A stretch of DNA of 64,000 nt from an uncultured Eggerthellaceae bacterium (GTDB taxonomy: Bacteria > Actinomycetota > Coriobacteriia > Coriobacteriales > Eggerthellaceae). Positions 44,749 to 52,863 of the stretch are shown in pieces. The notes below the pieces were generated by a model. That model did not search any database, was not told the origin of the DNA, and saw only the letters and a list, made by a program, of their open reading frames with translations. The stretch covers positions 62,001 to 126,000 of the forward strand of contig CAJUSF010000031.1 in NCBI GenBank assembly GCA_910588945.1, written 5' to 3'. A program made the position numbers and the translations under genes. Each line of letters starts with the position of its first letter. Position 1 is the stretch's first letter.

Positions 44749-46248
44749 ATGACAGAGAATATTGAACCCTTAGATCAGATCGAAGACGATCCGATCGAGG
44801 TGAGACGCGCAAAAAGGCAGGCTCTCATAGATGCCGGCATCGATCCATACGGGCATGCATTCGATCGCTCTGATAACATTGCCGATCTTGAGGCGCGCTA
44901 TGCCGATCTTGCGGATGGGGATACAACCGAAGATGAGGTAAGTCTTGCCGGCCGCGTGATGGCAAGACGCGTTCAAGGAAAGATCGCCTTTTTGGAGTTG
45001 ATGGATCCCACGGACACTATCCAGCTTTTCTGCCGCATCAACGCTTTGGGTGAAACTAGATTCGAAGAGCTTAAAGATATTGATGTGGGGGACTGGATCG
45101 GCATCCATGGAGTCATGATGCGCACACGCCGCGGTCAGCTCTCTGTTGCTGTCGATGGATTCGAGCTTTTGTCGAAATCGCTTCGCCCGCTTCCTGAGAA
45201 GTTCCACGGACTTACTGACAAGGAGACGAGGTATCGCCAGCGCTACGTCGACCTTATCGTGAATCCCGAGGTCAAAGATGCATTCGAGAAACGCTCCAAG
45301 ATCATCTCATCTATCCGTCGATATATGGACGGACAAGGATTCTTCGAGGTGGAAACGCCGTTTTTGCATCCGATCATCGGCGGCGCGAACGCGAAGCCCT
45401 TCGTTACTCACTTCAACGCTCTCGATCGCGACTATTACCTTCGCATCGCAACGGAGCTGCCGCTCAAACGCTTGCTTGTCGGAGGCTTCGAGAAGGTGTA
45501 TGAGATGGGGCGCATCTTCCGCAACGAGGGGATGGATCCTTATCACAATCCCGAGTTCACGACCATGGAGGCCTATCAGGCGTTTACCGATCTTAATGGC
45601 ATGATGGATCTCACCGAGAACTGCATCAAGGCCGCGGCTGAGGCGGCGTGCGGTTCGCTTAAGATCACCTATCAAGGTCAAGAGATTGATTTGTCCGGCA
45701 CTTGGCGACGCGCATCGATGATCGAGCTTGCAAGCGAGGGTGCCGGCGAGGATGTGTCGTTTGACCGCAGCCGCGACGAGCTCGTTTCCATACTTGAGCG
45801 CAATGGCGGTAAAGCCGACGATGCTTGGGGCAAGGGTAAGCTCATCGCCGAGATATTCGAGGCTGTGGCCGAAGAGAAGCTGATCCAACCTACGTTTGTG
45901 ATCGATCACCCGCTTGAGGTTTCTCCTTTGGCGAAGAAGAAGGCGGATAACCCTGAGTTGACCCAGCGTTTTGAACTTTTTATATGCGGACATGAGTACG
46001 CAAATGCTTTTACAGAGCTTAACGACCCGGTTGATCAGGCCGAGCGCTTCCGTGCGCAGGTCGAGGCCAAGGATATGGGCGATGATGAGGCGATGGGTTT
46101 TGATTCGGACTACATCCGTGCACTCGAGTACGGAATGCCTCCAGCAGGCGGTGTTGGGATCGGAATCGATAGGCTTGTCATGCTTTTGACCGATTCCGCC
46201 ACCATTCGCGATGTGTTGCTCTTCCCCCACATGCGCGACGAGGCGTAA
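44749..46248 (+). CDS. lysS: Lysyl-tRNA synthetase, class II
   Basis: A 499-residue class II enzyme. An N-terminal OB-fold anticodon-binding domain (about 55-165) is followed by the catalytic core with motif 1 (FFEVETPFLHPIIGGANAKPF region), motif 2 (RIFRNEGMDPYHNPEF) and motif 3 (GIGIDRLVMLLTDS). Length matches the family. It starts at ATG 44749 after CACAGGAGACC. The gap to greA holds a long hairpin; I see no T-box. A terminator follows at 46341. Confidence 0.97.
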   Translation: MTENIEPLDQIEDDPIEVRRAKRQALIDAGIDPYGHAFDRSDNIADLEARYADLADGDTTEDEVSLAGRVMARRVQGKIAFLELMDPTDTIQLFCRINALGETRFEELKDIDVGDWIGIHGVMMRTRRGQLSVAVDGFELLSKSLRPLPEKFHGLTDKETRYRQRYVDLIVNPEVKDAFEKRSKIISSIRRYMDGQGFFEVETPFLHPIIGGANAKPFVTHFNALDRDYYLRIATELPLKRLLVGGFEKVYEMGRIFRNEGMDPYHNPEFTTMEAYQAFTDLNGMMDLTENCIKAAAEAACGSLKITYQGQEIDLSGTWRRASMIELASEGAGEDVSFDRSRDELVSILERNGGKADDAWGKGKLIAEIFEAVAEEKLIQPTFVIDHPLEVSPLAKKKADNPELTQRFELFICGHEYANAFTELNDPVDQAERFRAQVEAKDMGDDEAMGFDSDYIRALEYGMPPAGGVGIGIDRLVMLLTDSATIRDVLLFPHMRDEA

Positions 46249-46296
46249 AGATCAGGCGCTTGAACAGGTAATATAGTAAGACCAATTAGAAATTTC

Positions 46297-46322
46297 TTAC
46301 CAATTTACCAATAACTTACCAA
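46297..46322 (+). repeat. Three short TTACCAA direct repeats after lysS
   Basis: TTACCAA occurs at 46297, 46305 and 46316 within 26 bp, just before the lysS terminator. It has no clear partner protein and may be chance. Confidence 0.35.
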
Positions 46323-46340
46323 CATCTTCCAAATCTCACG

Positions 46341-46375
46341 AAAAAGAAGGGGCCATTAGGTTTCCTTCTTTTTTT
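46341..46375 (+). terminator. Rho-independent terminator of lysS
   Basis: AAAAAGAAGG (46341-46350) pairs with CCTTCTTTTT (46364-46373) around a 13-nt loop and runs on into more T. Confidence 0.85.
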
Positions 46376-46776
46376 GCTGTAGCGCTGCACATAATGTGAC
46401 GCGTTGCGGGCAATGATCGGCTTTTGTACTAACTCTCAGATAAGCCTCATGTTGTTTTGACAAGGCTATAAAGTTCATCCACGAATGGAGTAAGACCGTT
46501 GAAGCCGTTTGGAATATCGGTGAAGGCTGTTCTCGTATAAAGTGCGAAAGCAACGATCGGGAAACCATTGATCGTGTAAAATCAACGAATAGATGTCGAA
46601 GTGGTAACCTTTTGCCTCGTACATTTGTAAAGTCTGTATTGGATTTACCTCATAGATAGCGGATACGCAAGTTATGCGTTCATAATTGACTGCTGGATAC
46701 GAAGCGCATTCTGATATCTTGGTTTATCTGCGCTGCGAAAAGTCGGCGCGGGTCGTATGACTAAGGTGCGTACTGA
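46376..46776. other. Gene-free stretch between lysS terminator and the hybrid kinase
   Basis: About 400 bp with no gene I can support. Open frames of up to about 70 codons occur on either strand but have no ribosome-binding site, start or recognisable motif. It probably holds the promoter of the hybrid kinase; TTGGTTTATCTG near 46718 is a weak -35-like candidate. Confidence 0.5.
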
Positions 46777-48438
46777 ATGAACTTGAAAAACACGGATAAT
46801 GGGATTTCTGCCTTAGAGGAGATCGAAATGAATATAGGCGATCTTCTGAGCGAGATGCCCGGAGGGTTTTTCGTCTATCATGCCGACGGCGATGAAGAAC
46901 TGATCTATGCCAACGATGCCTGTTTCAGGATATTCGGATGCGAAACGCTCGAGCAGTTCAAGGAACTCACTGGATTCACCTTTCCGGGAATGGTCCATAA
47001 AGATGACATAGATGATATCGAGGCGTCGATCGCTGAGCAGATCGCAAACGATATCTACAATATGGACAATGTCGAGTATCGCATCGTTACCTATGACGGC
47101 TCGGTGCGTTGGGTTGAGGACTTCGGCCATTATGTGCAGTTGGAATCGGGCAGCTATTTCTATGTATTCATAAATGATGCCACCGATAAGCTCTTGGCGC
47201 GCATGGAGGAGCTCGAGCGGATCAATGCGCAGTTGAATGAAGCTTATTCACGCGAAAAGGAGCACAGGCGCCTTTTGTATGTGGCTCTTCAGCAAGCTAA
47301 CACCGCCAATATCGCCAAGACCACATTCCTGAACAACATGTCACATGATATCCGTACTCTATTGAACGCGGTCACCGGATATTCGCTTCTGATATCGGAT
47401 CATCTTGACGATGCGAATCGTATAGAGCGCTATGCGCACAAGATCAACGATGCCAGCGCCCAGCTTCTCGATGTCGTAGCCGAAACGCTCGAGGTTAGCA
47501 GATATGAAGCTGGGCGGATGCAGCTTGTGGAGGACGACTGTTCGCTAAAGAAGATCGCTCAAGGCGTCAAAGAGCGATATCTTCCCAAAGCCATCAAAAA
47601 GGAGATCGACTTTTGCTGCGATTGCTCAACCATCGTTCACGACGAAGTGTTCACAGATGAGCAGCGTATCAAACAAATCATGGAGCAGTTAGTTGACAAT
47701 GCCGTGAAATACACGCCGGCAGGAGGCTCGGTGGAGCTCAGGCTTGAAGAGCTTGATGCGCGCACGGATGACTACGGCAGGTATCGAATATCCATCATCG
47801 ACAGCGGGGATGGGATGCATCAGGAATTTGTCGAGCATATGTTTGATCCATTCGCTCGAGAGCTCAATACCACACAAAGCGGCATAGCAGGCACCGGGCT
47901 TGGGCTTACGATAGTGAAGCACAGCGTCGATCTTCTCTCCGGTTCGCTTGATGTCGATACCGAGGATGGTAAGGGAACTTCCATCTCGATAACGTTCAGC
48001 GCTAAGTACTCTGTACTACCCGAAAAGCCTGCACTTACTCTGCCTGAGAGCTTGGCGCTTGAGGATCTGAGCGTTCTTCTGGTGGAGGACAATGAACTCA
48101 ATCGTGAGATAGCGACGTGCATGTTGCAGGATAACGGGGTGAAGGTGAGTTGCGCTGTGGATGGCAGGGAGGCGCTCGAGGCGATCAGGAACTCCAAACC
48201 CGGAGACATCGACATCGTCTTGATGGATCTACAACTTCCCCTGATGAATGGCTATGAAGCTGCACAGGCTATTCAGGCGCTAGATGATGAACTTCTTGCC
48301 AACATTCCGATAATCGCCGTTACATCTGACGCGTTTCCCGAGGACAGAAAGCGCGTTTTGAGCGCTGGCATGAATGCGCACATAGCAAAGCCGCTTATTA
48401 TCGATAATCTTCGCGAGGCGATAAACGAGCTTGTTTGA
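46777..48438 (+). CDS. Hybrid histidine kinase: PAS, HisKA, HATPase, receiver
   Basis: A 553-residue soluble hybrid kinase. PAS spans about 25-140, followed by a coiled-coil (about 140-180). The phospho-acceptor His190 lies in MSHDIRTLLNAV, the ATPase N box is LVDNAVKYTPAGG, the G boxes are DSGDGM and GTGLGLTIV, and a receiver domain at about 430-553 has Asp484 in VLMDLQLPL and Lys in HIAKPL. The usual Pro after HDIRT is Leu here (HDIRTLLN instead of HDIRTPMN). There are no membrane helices. The PAS resembles that of the GGDEF protein at 15927-17285. No cognate output regulator is adjacent. Confidence 0.9.
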   Translation: MNLKNTDNGISALEEIEMNIGDLLSEMPGGFFVYHADGDEELIYANDACFRIFGCETLEQFKELTGFTFPGMVHKDDIDDIEASIAEQIANDIYNMDNVEYRIVTYDGSVRWVEDFGHYVQLESGSYFYVFINDATDKLLARMEELERINAQLNEAYSREKEHRRLLYVALQQANTANIAKTTFLNNMSHDIRTLLNAVTGYSLLISDHLDDANRIERYAHKINDASAQLLDVVAETLEVSRYEAGRMQLVEDDCSLKKIAQGVKERYLPKAIKKEIDFCCDCSTIVHDEVFTDEQRIKQIMEQLVDNAVKYTPAGGSVELRLEELDARTDDYGRYRISIIDSGDGMHQEFVEHMFDPFARELNTTQSGIAGTGLGLTIVKHSVDLLSGSLDVDTEDGKGTSISITFSAKYSVLPEKPALTLPESLALEDLSVLLVEDNELNREIATCMLQDNGVKVSCAVDGREALEAIRNSKPGDIDIVLMDLQLPLMNGYEAAQAIQALDDELLANIPIIAVTSDAFPEDRKRVLSAGMNAHIAKPLIIDNLREAINELV

Positions 48439-48603
48439 TCCGGATGCGCGTGCATGATGCAATTCGTATCACGCATTGAAAAGCCGGCATCGCCCGCCGA
48501 GATCGCATAAGCTTTCCGGCATTCGTGGCGCCATCGCCTTTTCGTGTGTTAATGTTTACAATACTGATTTCGACCTCTATCAACTGATGAGCTAAGGAAG
48601 ACC

Positions 48604-49914
48604 ATGACCATTCAAGCGCCCGAAGGAACACGCGATCTGCTTCCCGACGAGGCATCCTATTGGGATGCTTTCTATTCTATAGCGAAGGATGTGTTTTCGA
48701 AGTACGGATACATTCCCATCTACACCCCACAGATTGAGCAGACAGAGCTTTTCGTTCGTGGTATCGGTGAGGCCACAGATGTGGTCTCGAAGGAGATGTT
48801 CACAGCGATATCCGGCGAGAACCTAAAGCGTCTTGTCGAGGGTGGGTCTATCAAGGCTAAAAGCAGGCTTTCGCTCAGGCCTGAAGGCACGGCAGGCGTT
48901 GTTCGCGCTGTGGTTCAGCACGATCTGGTTCCGCAAGGGGCTCCGCCTGCAAAGCTGATGTATGCAGGTCCGATGTTTCGCGCCGAGCGACCTCAGCGTG
49001 GGCGTCAGCGCCAGTTCAATCAGATAGGTATCGAATGTTTGGGGGCCGATGATCCCACCATCGATGCAGAGGCTATCATAATGCTCATGAGCTTTTACGA
49101 GCGCATCGGGATCGAGCGCGACTCGATGAGGCTCCTAGTCAATTCGATGGGATGCGAAAACTGTCGTCCTGCGTATCGCGATCTCGTTCATGCATATCTA
49201 GCGGAAAGGGAATCGGAGCTTTGCGATACCTGTAAAACGCGCATGGAGATGAACCCTTTGCGTGCGTTTGACTGCAAGAATGAGGCTTGTGCGGCCATCA
49301 TGGAAAGTGCCCCGAAGATCACCGATCACCTCTGTGAGGATTGCAAAGAGCACTACGGACAGATGTTCGGGCTGCTTAAGCGTGCGGGGCTTGATTTCGT
49401 TGAGGATCCATCGCTTGTCCGCGGTCTTGATTACTACACGCGGACCGTGTTCGAAGTACAGGCGATATCCTCCCAAAGTGCGCAAAACGCCATCGGAGGC
49501 GGTGGCAGATACGATAAGCTCACCGAAGAGATCGGCGGTAGAGCAACACCCGGATTCGGGTTTGCGCTGGGCTATGAGCGCTGTGTGCTCGCTCTTCAGG
49601 ATGCAGGCTTCCAGTTCGCGAAGGCGAAAAAATGCGATGTATTCGTTGCGTGCGCTAGCCCAGATGTAAGGATGGACGCGTTCGATCTTGTGCAGCAACT
49701 TCGTGCCATCGGCCGCATTGCGGAGATGGATCACCAATCCAGATCGCTTAAGAGCCAGTTCAAATTGGCTGATAAGCTCGATTCACGCTTGGTAGCCATC
49801 ATCGGTCCCGATGAGCTTGCGCAAGGACTTATCAAGATCCGGAATATGGATAGCCACGAAGAGAGATCTGTGCCGATCAATGAGGCGCTGGCCGCGATAG
49901 ATGGCGAGCTTTGA
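48604..49914 (+). CDS. hisS: Histidyl-tRNA synthetase
   Basis: A 436-residue class II enzyme. Motif 1 begins with GTRDLLPDEASYW, motif 2 is MFRAERPQRGRQRQFNQ, the histidine-A motif is RGLDYYTRTVFEV, and GGGRYDKL and GFALGYERCVLAL follow. A Cys-rich insertion (CDTCKTRMEMNPLRAFDC region, then CEDCKEHY, about 202-255) could bind zinc. The C-terminal anticodon-binding domain is complete. TAAGGAAG precedes the ATG. It is followed by aspS 147 bp later, a common pairing. Confidence 0.97.
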   Translation: MTIQAPEGTRDLLPDEASYWDAFYSIAKDVFSKYGYIPIYTPQIEQTELFVRGIGEATDVVSKEMFTAISGENLKRLVEGGSIKAKSRLSLRPEGTAGVVRAVVQHDLVPQGAPPAKLMYAGPMFRAERPQRGRQRQFNQIGIECLGADDPTIDAEAIIMLMSFYERIGIERDSMRLLVNSMGCENCRPAYRDLVHAYLAERESELCDTCKTRMEMNPLRAFDCKNEACAAIMESAPKITDHLCEDCKEHYGQMFGLLKRAGLDFVEDPSLVRGLDYYTRTVFEVQAISSQSAQNAIGGGGRYDKLTEEIGGRATPGFGFALGYERCVLALQDAGFQFAKAKKCDVFVACASPDVRMDAFDLVQQLRAIGRIAEMDHQSRSLKSQFKLADKLDSRLVAIIGPDELAQGLIKIRNMDSHEERSVPINEALAAIDGEL

Positions 49915-50061
49915 TGCAAAGGCTTTGCGACGATTCGCGCATGCATCAAGCGTGATGATGCATAACGCGCCTTGGAAAGTTGCGCCTTGGATATGGATTG
50001 AGCGCAAATGATACTTTAATATATAGACTTCGATGAAATTTTGAAAAGGAGCTAAACGTCT

Positions 50062-51846
50062 ATGTCTCGATCAGAAATGATGAATGATTACAGCATGCAT
50101 ACAGCAACGTGCGGTGAGCTTCGTGCCGCCGATGATGGCAGAGAGGTCGTTTTGACCGGCTGGGCTTGGCATAATCGCGACCATGGTGGGCTGATCTTCA
50201 TCGATCTTAGAGACCGTACGGGATACACGCAGATCGTTGTGGACCCGGATTGCGTTAGCGCCGATGAGTTCGCTGTTGCTGAGCATATCGGACGTGAATA
50301 CGTGCTCAAAATCTCAGGCACGGTCCGCCTTCGCGATAAGGATGCGGTGAATCCGGACATGGCCACCGGCGAGATCGAAGTGTTGGCGAGCGGTCTTGAG
50401 GTGCTCAACGAGTCTGTAACGCCGCCGTTTTCAATCGAGGATGGTATTGAGACGGATGAAACCACTCGTATGAAGTGGCGCTATCTCGATCTTCGCCGCC
50501 CGGAGATGTATTCCAACATCGAGCTTCGTCATCGCGTCATGCAGTCGATGCGCCGCGCGCTTGACGAGAGGGGATTCATCGAGGTGGAGACACCTATTCT
50601 TGCGAACTCCACGCCTGAGGGTGCGCGCGACTATATCGTTCCGAGCCGTCCGAATCCGGGCAAGTTCTATGCACTTCCGCAAAGCCCGCAGCAGTTCAAG
50701 CAGATGCTCATGGCGGGCGGCATCGAGCGTTACTTCCAGATCGCAAGATGTTTTCGCGATGAGGATCTTCGCGCCGACCGCCAACCTGAGTTCACACAGG
50801 TTGATATAGAGATGTCGTTTGTCACTGAAGATGACGTCATCGACATGATGGAAGGCGTGTTCAAAGAGGTGTTCAACGCTGTGGGACTCGATCTTGAGAT
50901 TCCGCTTCAGAGGATGCCATATGCGGAGGCTATGGCGCGCTATGGCAATGATCGCCCCGACGTTCGCTTCGGGATGGAGCTTCACGATATTACGGATATC
51001 GTGAGGGATTCCGGCTTTAAGGTGTTCTCTTCGGTGGCCCAATCGGGCGGCATAGTGAAGGCTATCAATGCTAAGGGTGCTGGCGATTGGAGCCGCGGCG
51101 ATGTGGAGAAGCTTGCCGCGATTGCTGAGGCCAACGGAGCTAAAGGCATGGCTTGGATCGCATTTACAACTTCCGGTGAGGAGAAGAGCCCGATCATCAA
51201 GTTCTTCACCGATGAGGAGTTCGCGGCGCTCAAAGAAGCGATGGATGTAGAGCCGGGGGACCTCGTGCTGTTTGCAGCCGATAAGCCTGAGGTCGCCAAT
51301 GCTGTTCTGTCAGCGCTTCGCCTGCATATGGCCGATGCGCTCGATGTGCCGCGCGAGGGTCACTCGCTTCTCTGGATCGTCGATTTCCCGATGTTCAAAT
51401 ATGATGAGGATGAGAAGAAATATGCGGCGGAGCATCATCCTTTCACACATCCGACACTTGAGGATATCGATAATATGGAAAGCGATCCGCTGTCGGTGGG
51501 AAGCTATGCGTATGACATCGTCATGGATGGATATGAGATGGGTGGAGGCTCAATTCGTATTCATAACGCCGATGAGCAAAGACGCGTTTTGCGCGTGCTT
51601 GGTCTAACTGATGAAGAGATCGACGATAAGTTCGGTCATCTTCTTAATGCTTTATCGCTGGGAACACCGCCGCACGGAGGTATCGCGCTTGGACTGGATC
51701 GTTTGGTGATGCTTTTGGCTGGTAAGGATTCGATTCGTGACGTGATCGCGTTTCCAAAGACCTCAAGTGCGGCCGACCCGATGACAGGCGCTCCTTCGGC
51801 TGTTACCGCACGTCAGCTTAAAGAGGTTGACTTGCGTCTGCTGTAG
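50062..51846 (+). CDS. aspS: Aspartyl-tRNA synthetase (bacterial type)
   Basis: A 594-residue class II enzyme of the bacterial type with the inserted GAD domain (about 290-420). The N-terminal OB fold is followed by motif 1 ([21 protein letters not shown]), the aspartate-binding [12 protein letters not shown], motif 2 [16 protein letters not shown] and motif 3 [22 protein letters not shown] precedes the ATG. In bacteria lacking asparaginyl-tRNA synthetase it may be non-discriminating; that cannot be read here. Confidence 0.97.
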   Translation: MSRSEMMNDYSMHTATCGELRAADDGREVVLTGWAWHNRDHGGLIFIDLRDRTGYTQIVVDPDCVSADEFAVAEHIGREYVLKISGTVRLRDKDAVNPDMATGEIEVLASGLEVLNESVTPPFSIEDGIETDETTRMKWRYLDLRRPEMYSNIELRHRVMQSMRRALDERGFIEVETPILANSTPEGARDYIVPSRPNPGKFYALPQSPQQFKQMLMAGGIERYFQIARCFRDEDLRADRQPEFTQVDIEMSFVTEDDVIDMMEGVFKEVFNAVGLDLEIPLQRMPYAEAMARYGNDRPDVRFGMELHDITDIVRDSGFKVFSSVAQSGGIVKAINAKGAGDWSRGDVEKLAAIAEANGAKGMAWIAFTTSGEEKSPIIKFFTDEEFAALKEAMDVEPGDLVLFAADKPEVANAVLSALRLHMADALDVPREGHSLLWIVDFPMFKYDEDEKKYAAEHHPFTHPTLEDIDNMESDPLSVGSYAYDIVMDGYEMGGGSIRIHNADEQRRVLRVLGLTDEEIDDKFGHLLNALSLGTPPHGGIALGLDRLVMLLAGKDSIRDVIAFPKTSSAADPMTGAPSAVTARQLKEVDLRLL

Positions 51847-51920
51847 GTTGTTTCCCAATCTTCGCAAAACGCTTACACCAGAGATCCTATAGTTAGTCTA
51901 TACTGGTATCTACCTAATAT

Positions 51921-52032
51921 AGAGTGCCTCGAATGGGCATGGGCGGCGACAAGTTTCGAACCTGGTCAGATCCGGGAGGAAGCAGCCATAAGGAACCGCT
52001 GACGAGCGCCCATGCTTATTCGGGGCACTTTC
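51921..52032 (+). ncRNA. ffs: Signal recognition particle RNA (small, 4.5S type)
   Basis: The core signature of bacterial SRP RNA is visible, with the Ffh-binding domain GGTCAGATCCGGGAGGAAGC followed by CCATAAGGAACCGC. It is closed by long outer pairing: GAATGGGCATGGGCG with CGCCCATGCTTATTC, and TGCCTC with GGGGCA. It precedes dnaX by one gene, as is common in Gram-positive bacteria. Confidence 0.94.
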
Positions 52033-52066
52033 TGTTAAGTCTGTATATCGATATAGAAAGAACCTC

Positions 52067-52861
52067 ATGGAGATAATCAACTTTTTCATAAACCTTCTTA
52101 AGGACCCGAGAGGATTCATTGCAGGTTGGATCATTGCTTTGGGGCCTGTTTGGGTATACTCGCCGCTCTTTCTCATCGTGTTCGTTGAGACCGGCGTTGT
52201 ATTCTTCCCATTTTTGCCGGGAGATTCGCTGCTGTTCGCTGTCGGTGTGTTCTCTGCTGAGGGAGGCGGTCTGAATCTGGCGGCCAGCTTGATCGTTTTC
52301 TACGTGGCGGCCATCTTGGGCAATACCTCGAACTATTGGATAGCGCGCTTTTTGGGACACAGGATAATCGATTCGGGCAAGGTAAAAGCCCTCACGCCTG
52401 AGCGCATGGCGAAACTCGATCATTTCTTCGCGAAATACGGTGGCCTGACGATCGTCATCACGCGTTTCATGCCGTTTTTCCGTACGTTTGCTCCGTTCAT
52501 TGCAGGAACCGGACATATGAACTTCGGCAAATTCACCATTTGGAATTGCATCGGCGGTATCAGCTGGGTTAGTCTTTTTGTGCTCGTAGGTTATTTCTTT
52601 GGCGGCGTTCCTTTTGTGCAGGAGCATTTCGAGATCATCGTCTTAGGTATCGTCGCGGTATCTGTTGCACCTGCCTTCATTGCTGCGGTCAAGGGCGCGA
52701 TCGCCTCGCGAAAGAAAAGCGAGCAGACCGGTATCCCTGTTGATGAGGCCGAGATCGAGCAGGAGATCGATCTTCGCTCACACGGTGAGCATGCAGATGT
52801 CATTGCAGAGGATACGAGCAATCCCGCTGATAAGGTCAAAAATGCGAAAGAGGTCGAATAG
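52067..52861 (+). CDS. DedA family membrane protein
   Basis: A 264-residue DedA/SNARE-associated (VTT) family protein, thought to flip or transport phospholipid carriers such as undecaprenyl phosphate and to support envelope homeostasis. The signature FVETGVVFFPFLPGDSLLF and the amphipathic re-entrant segment ending FMPFFRTFAPFIAGTG with conserved Arg are present, and five or so helices span to residue ~215. The C-terminal ~45 residues are acidic and cytoplasmic. It ends two bases before dnaX, so the two are coupled. Confidence 0.92.
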   Translation: MEIINFFINLLKDPRGFIAGWIIALGPVWVYSPLFLIVFVETGVVFFPFLPGDSLLFAVGVFSAEGGGLNLAASLIVFYVAAILGNTSNYWIARFLGHRIIDSGKVKALTPERMAKLDHFFAKYGGLTIVITRFMPFFRTFAPFIAGTGHMNFGKFTIWNCIGGISWVSLFVLVGYFFGGVPFVQEHFEIIVLGIVAVSVAPAFIAAVKGAIASRKKSEQTGIPVDEAEIEQEIDLRSHGEHADVIAEDTSNPADKVKNAKEVE

Positions 52862-52863
52862 CC

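Noticed and set aside
45307..46230. 307-residue minus-strand frame antisense to lysS
   Set aside because: Basic and His/Leu/Arg-rich composition of a shadow frame; lysS is unambiguous on the other strand.
46356..46568. 70-residue minus-strand frame in the lysS/hybrid-kinase gap
   Set aside because: Begins without a ribosome-binding site, ends in the lysS terminator and resembles no known protein.
49935..49970. Hairpin ATGCATCA/TGATGCAT between hisS and aspS
   Set aside because: Eight-base palindromic stem with no T-run; not convincing as a terminator.
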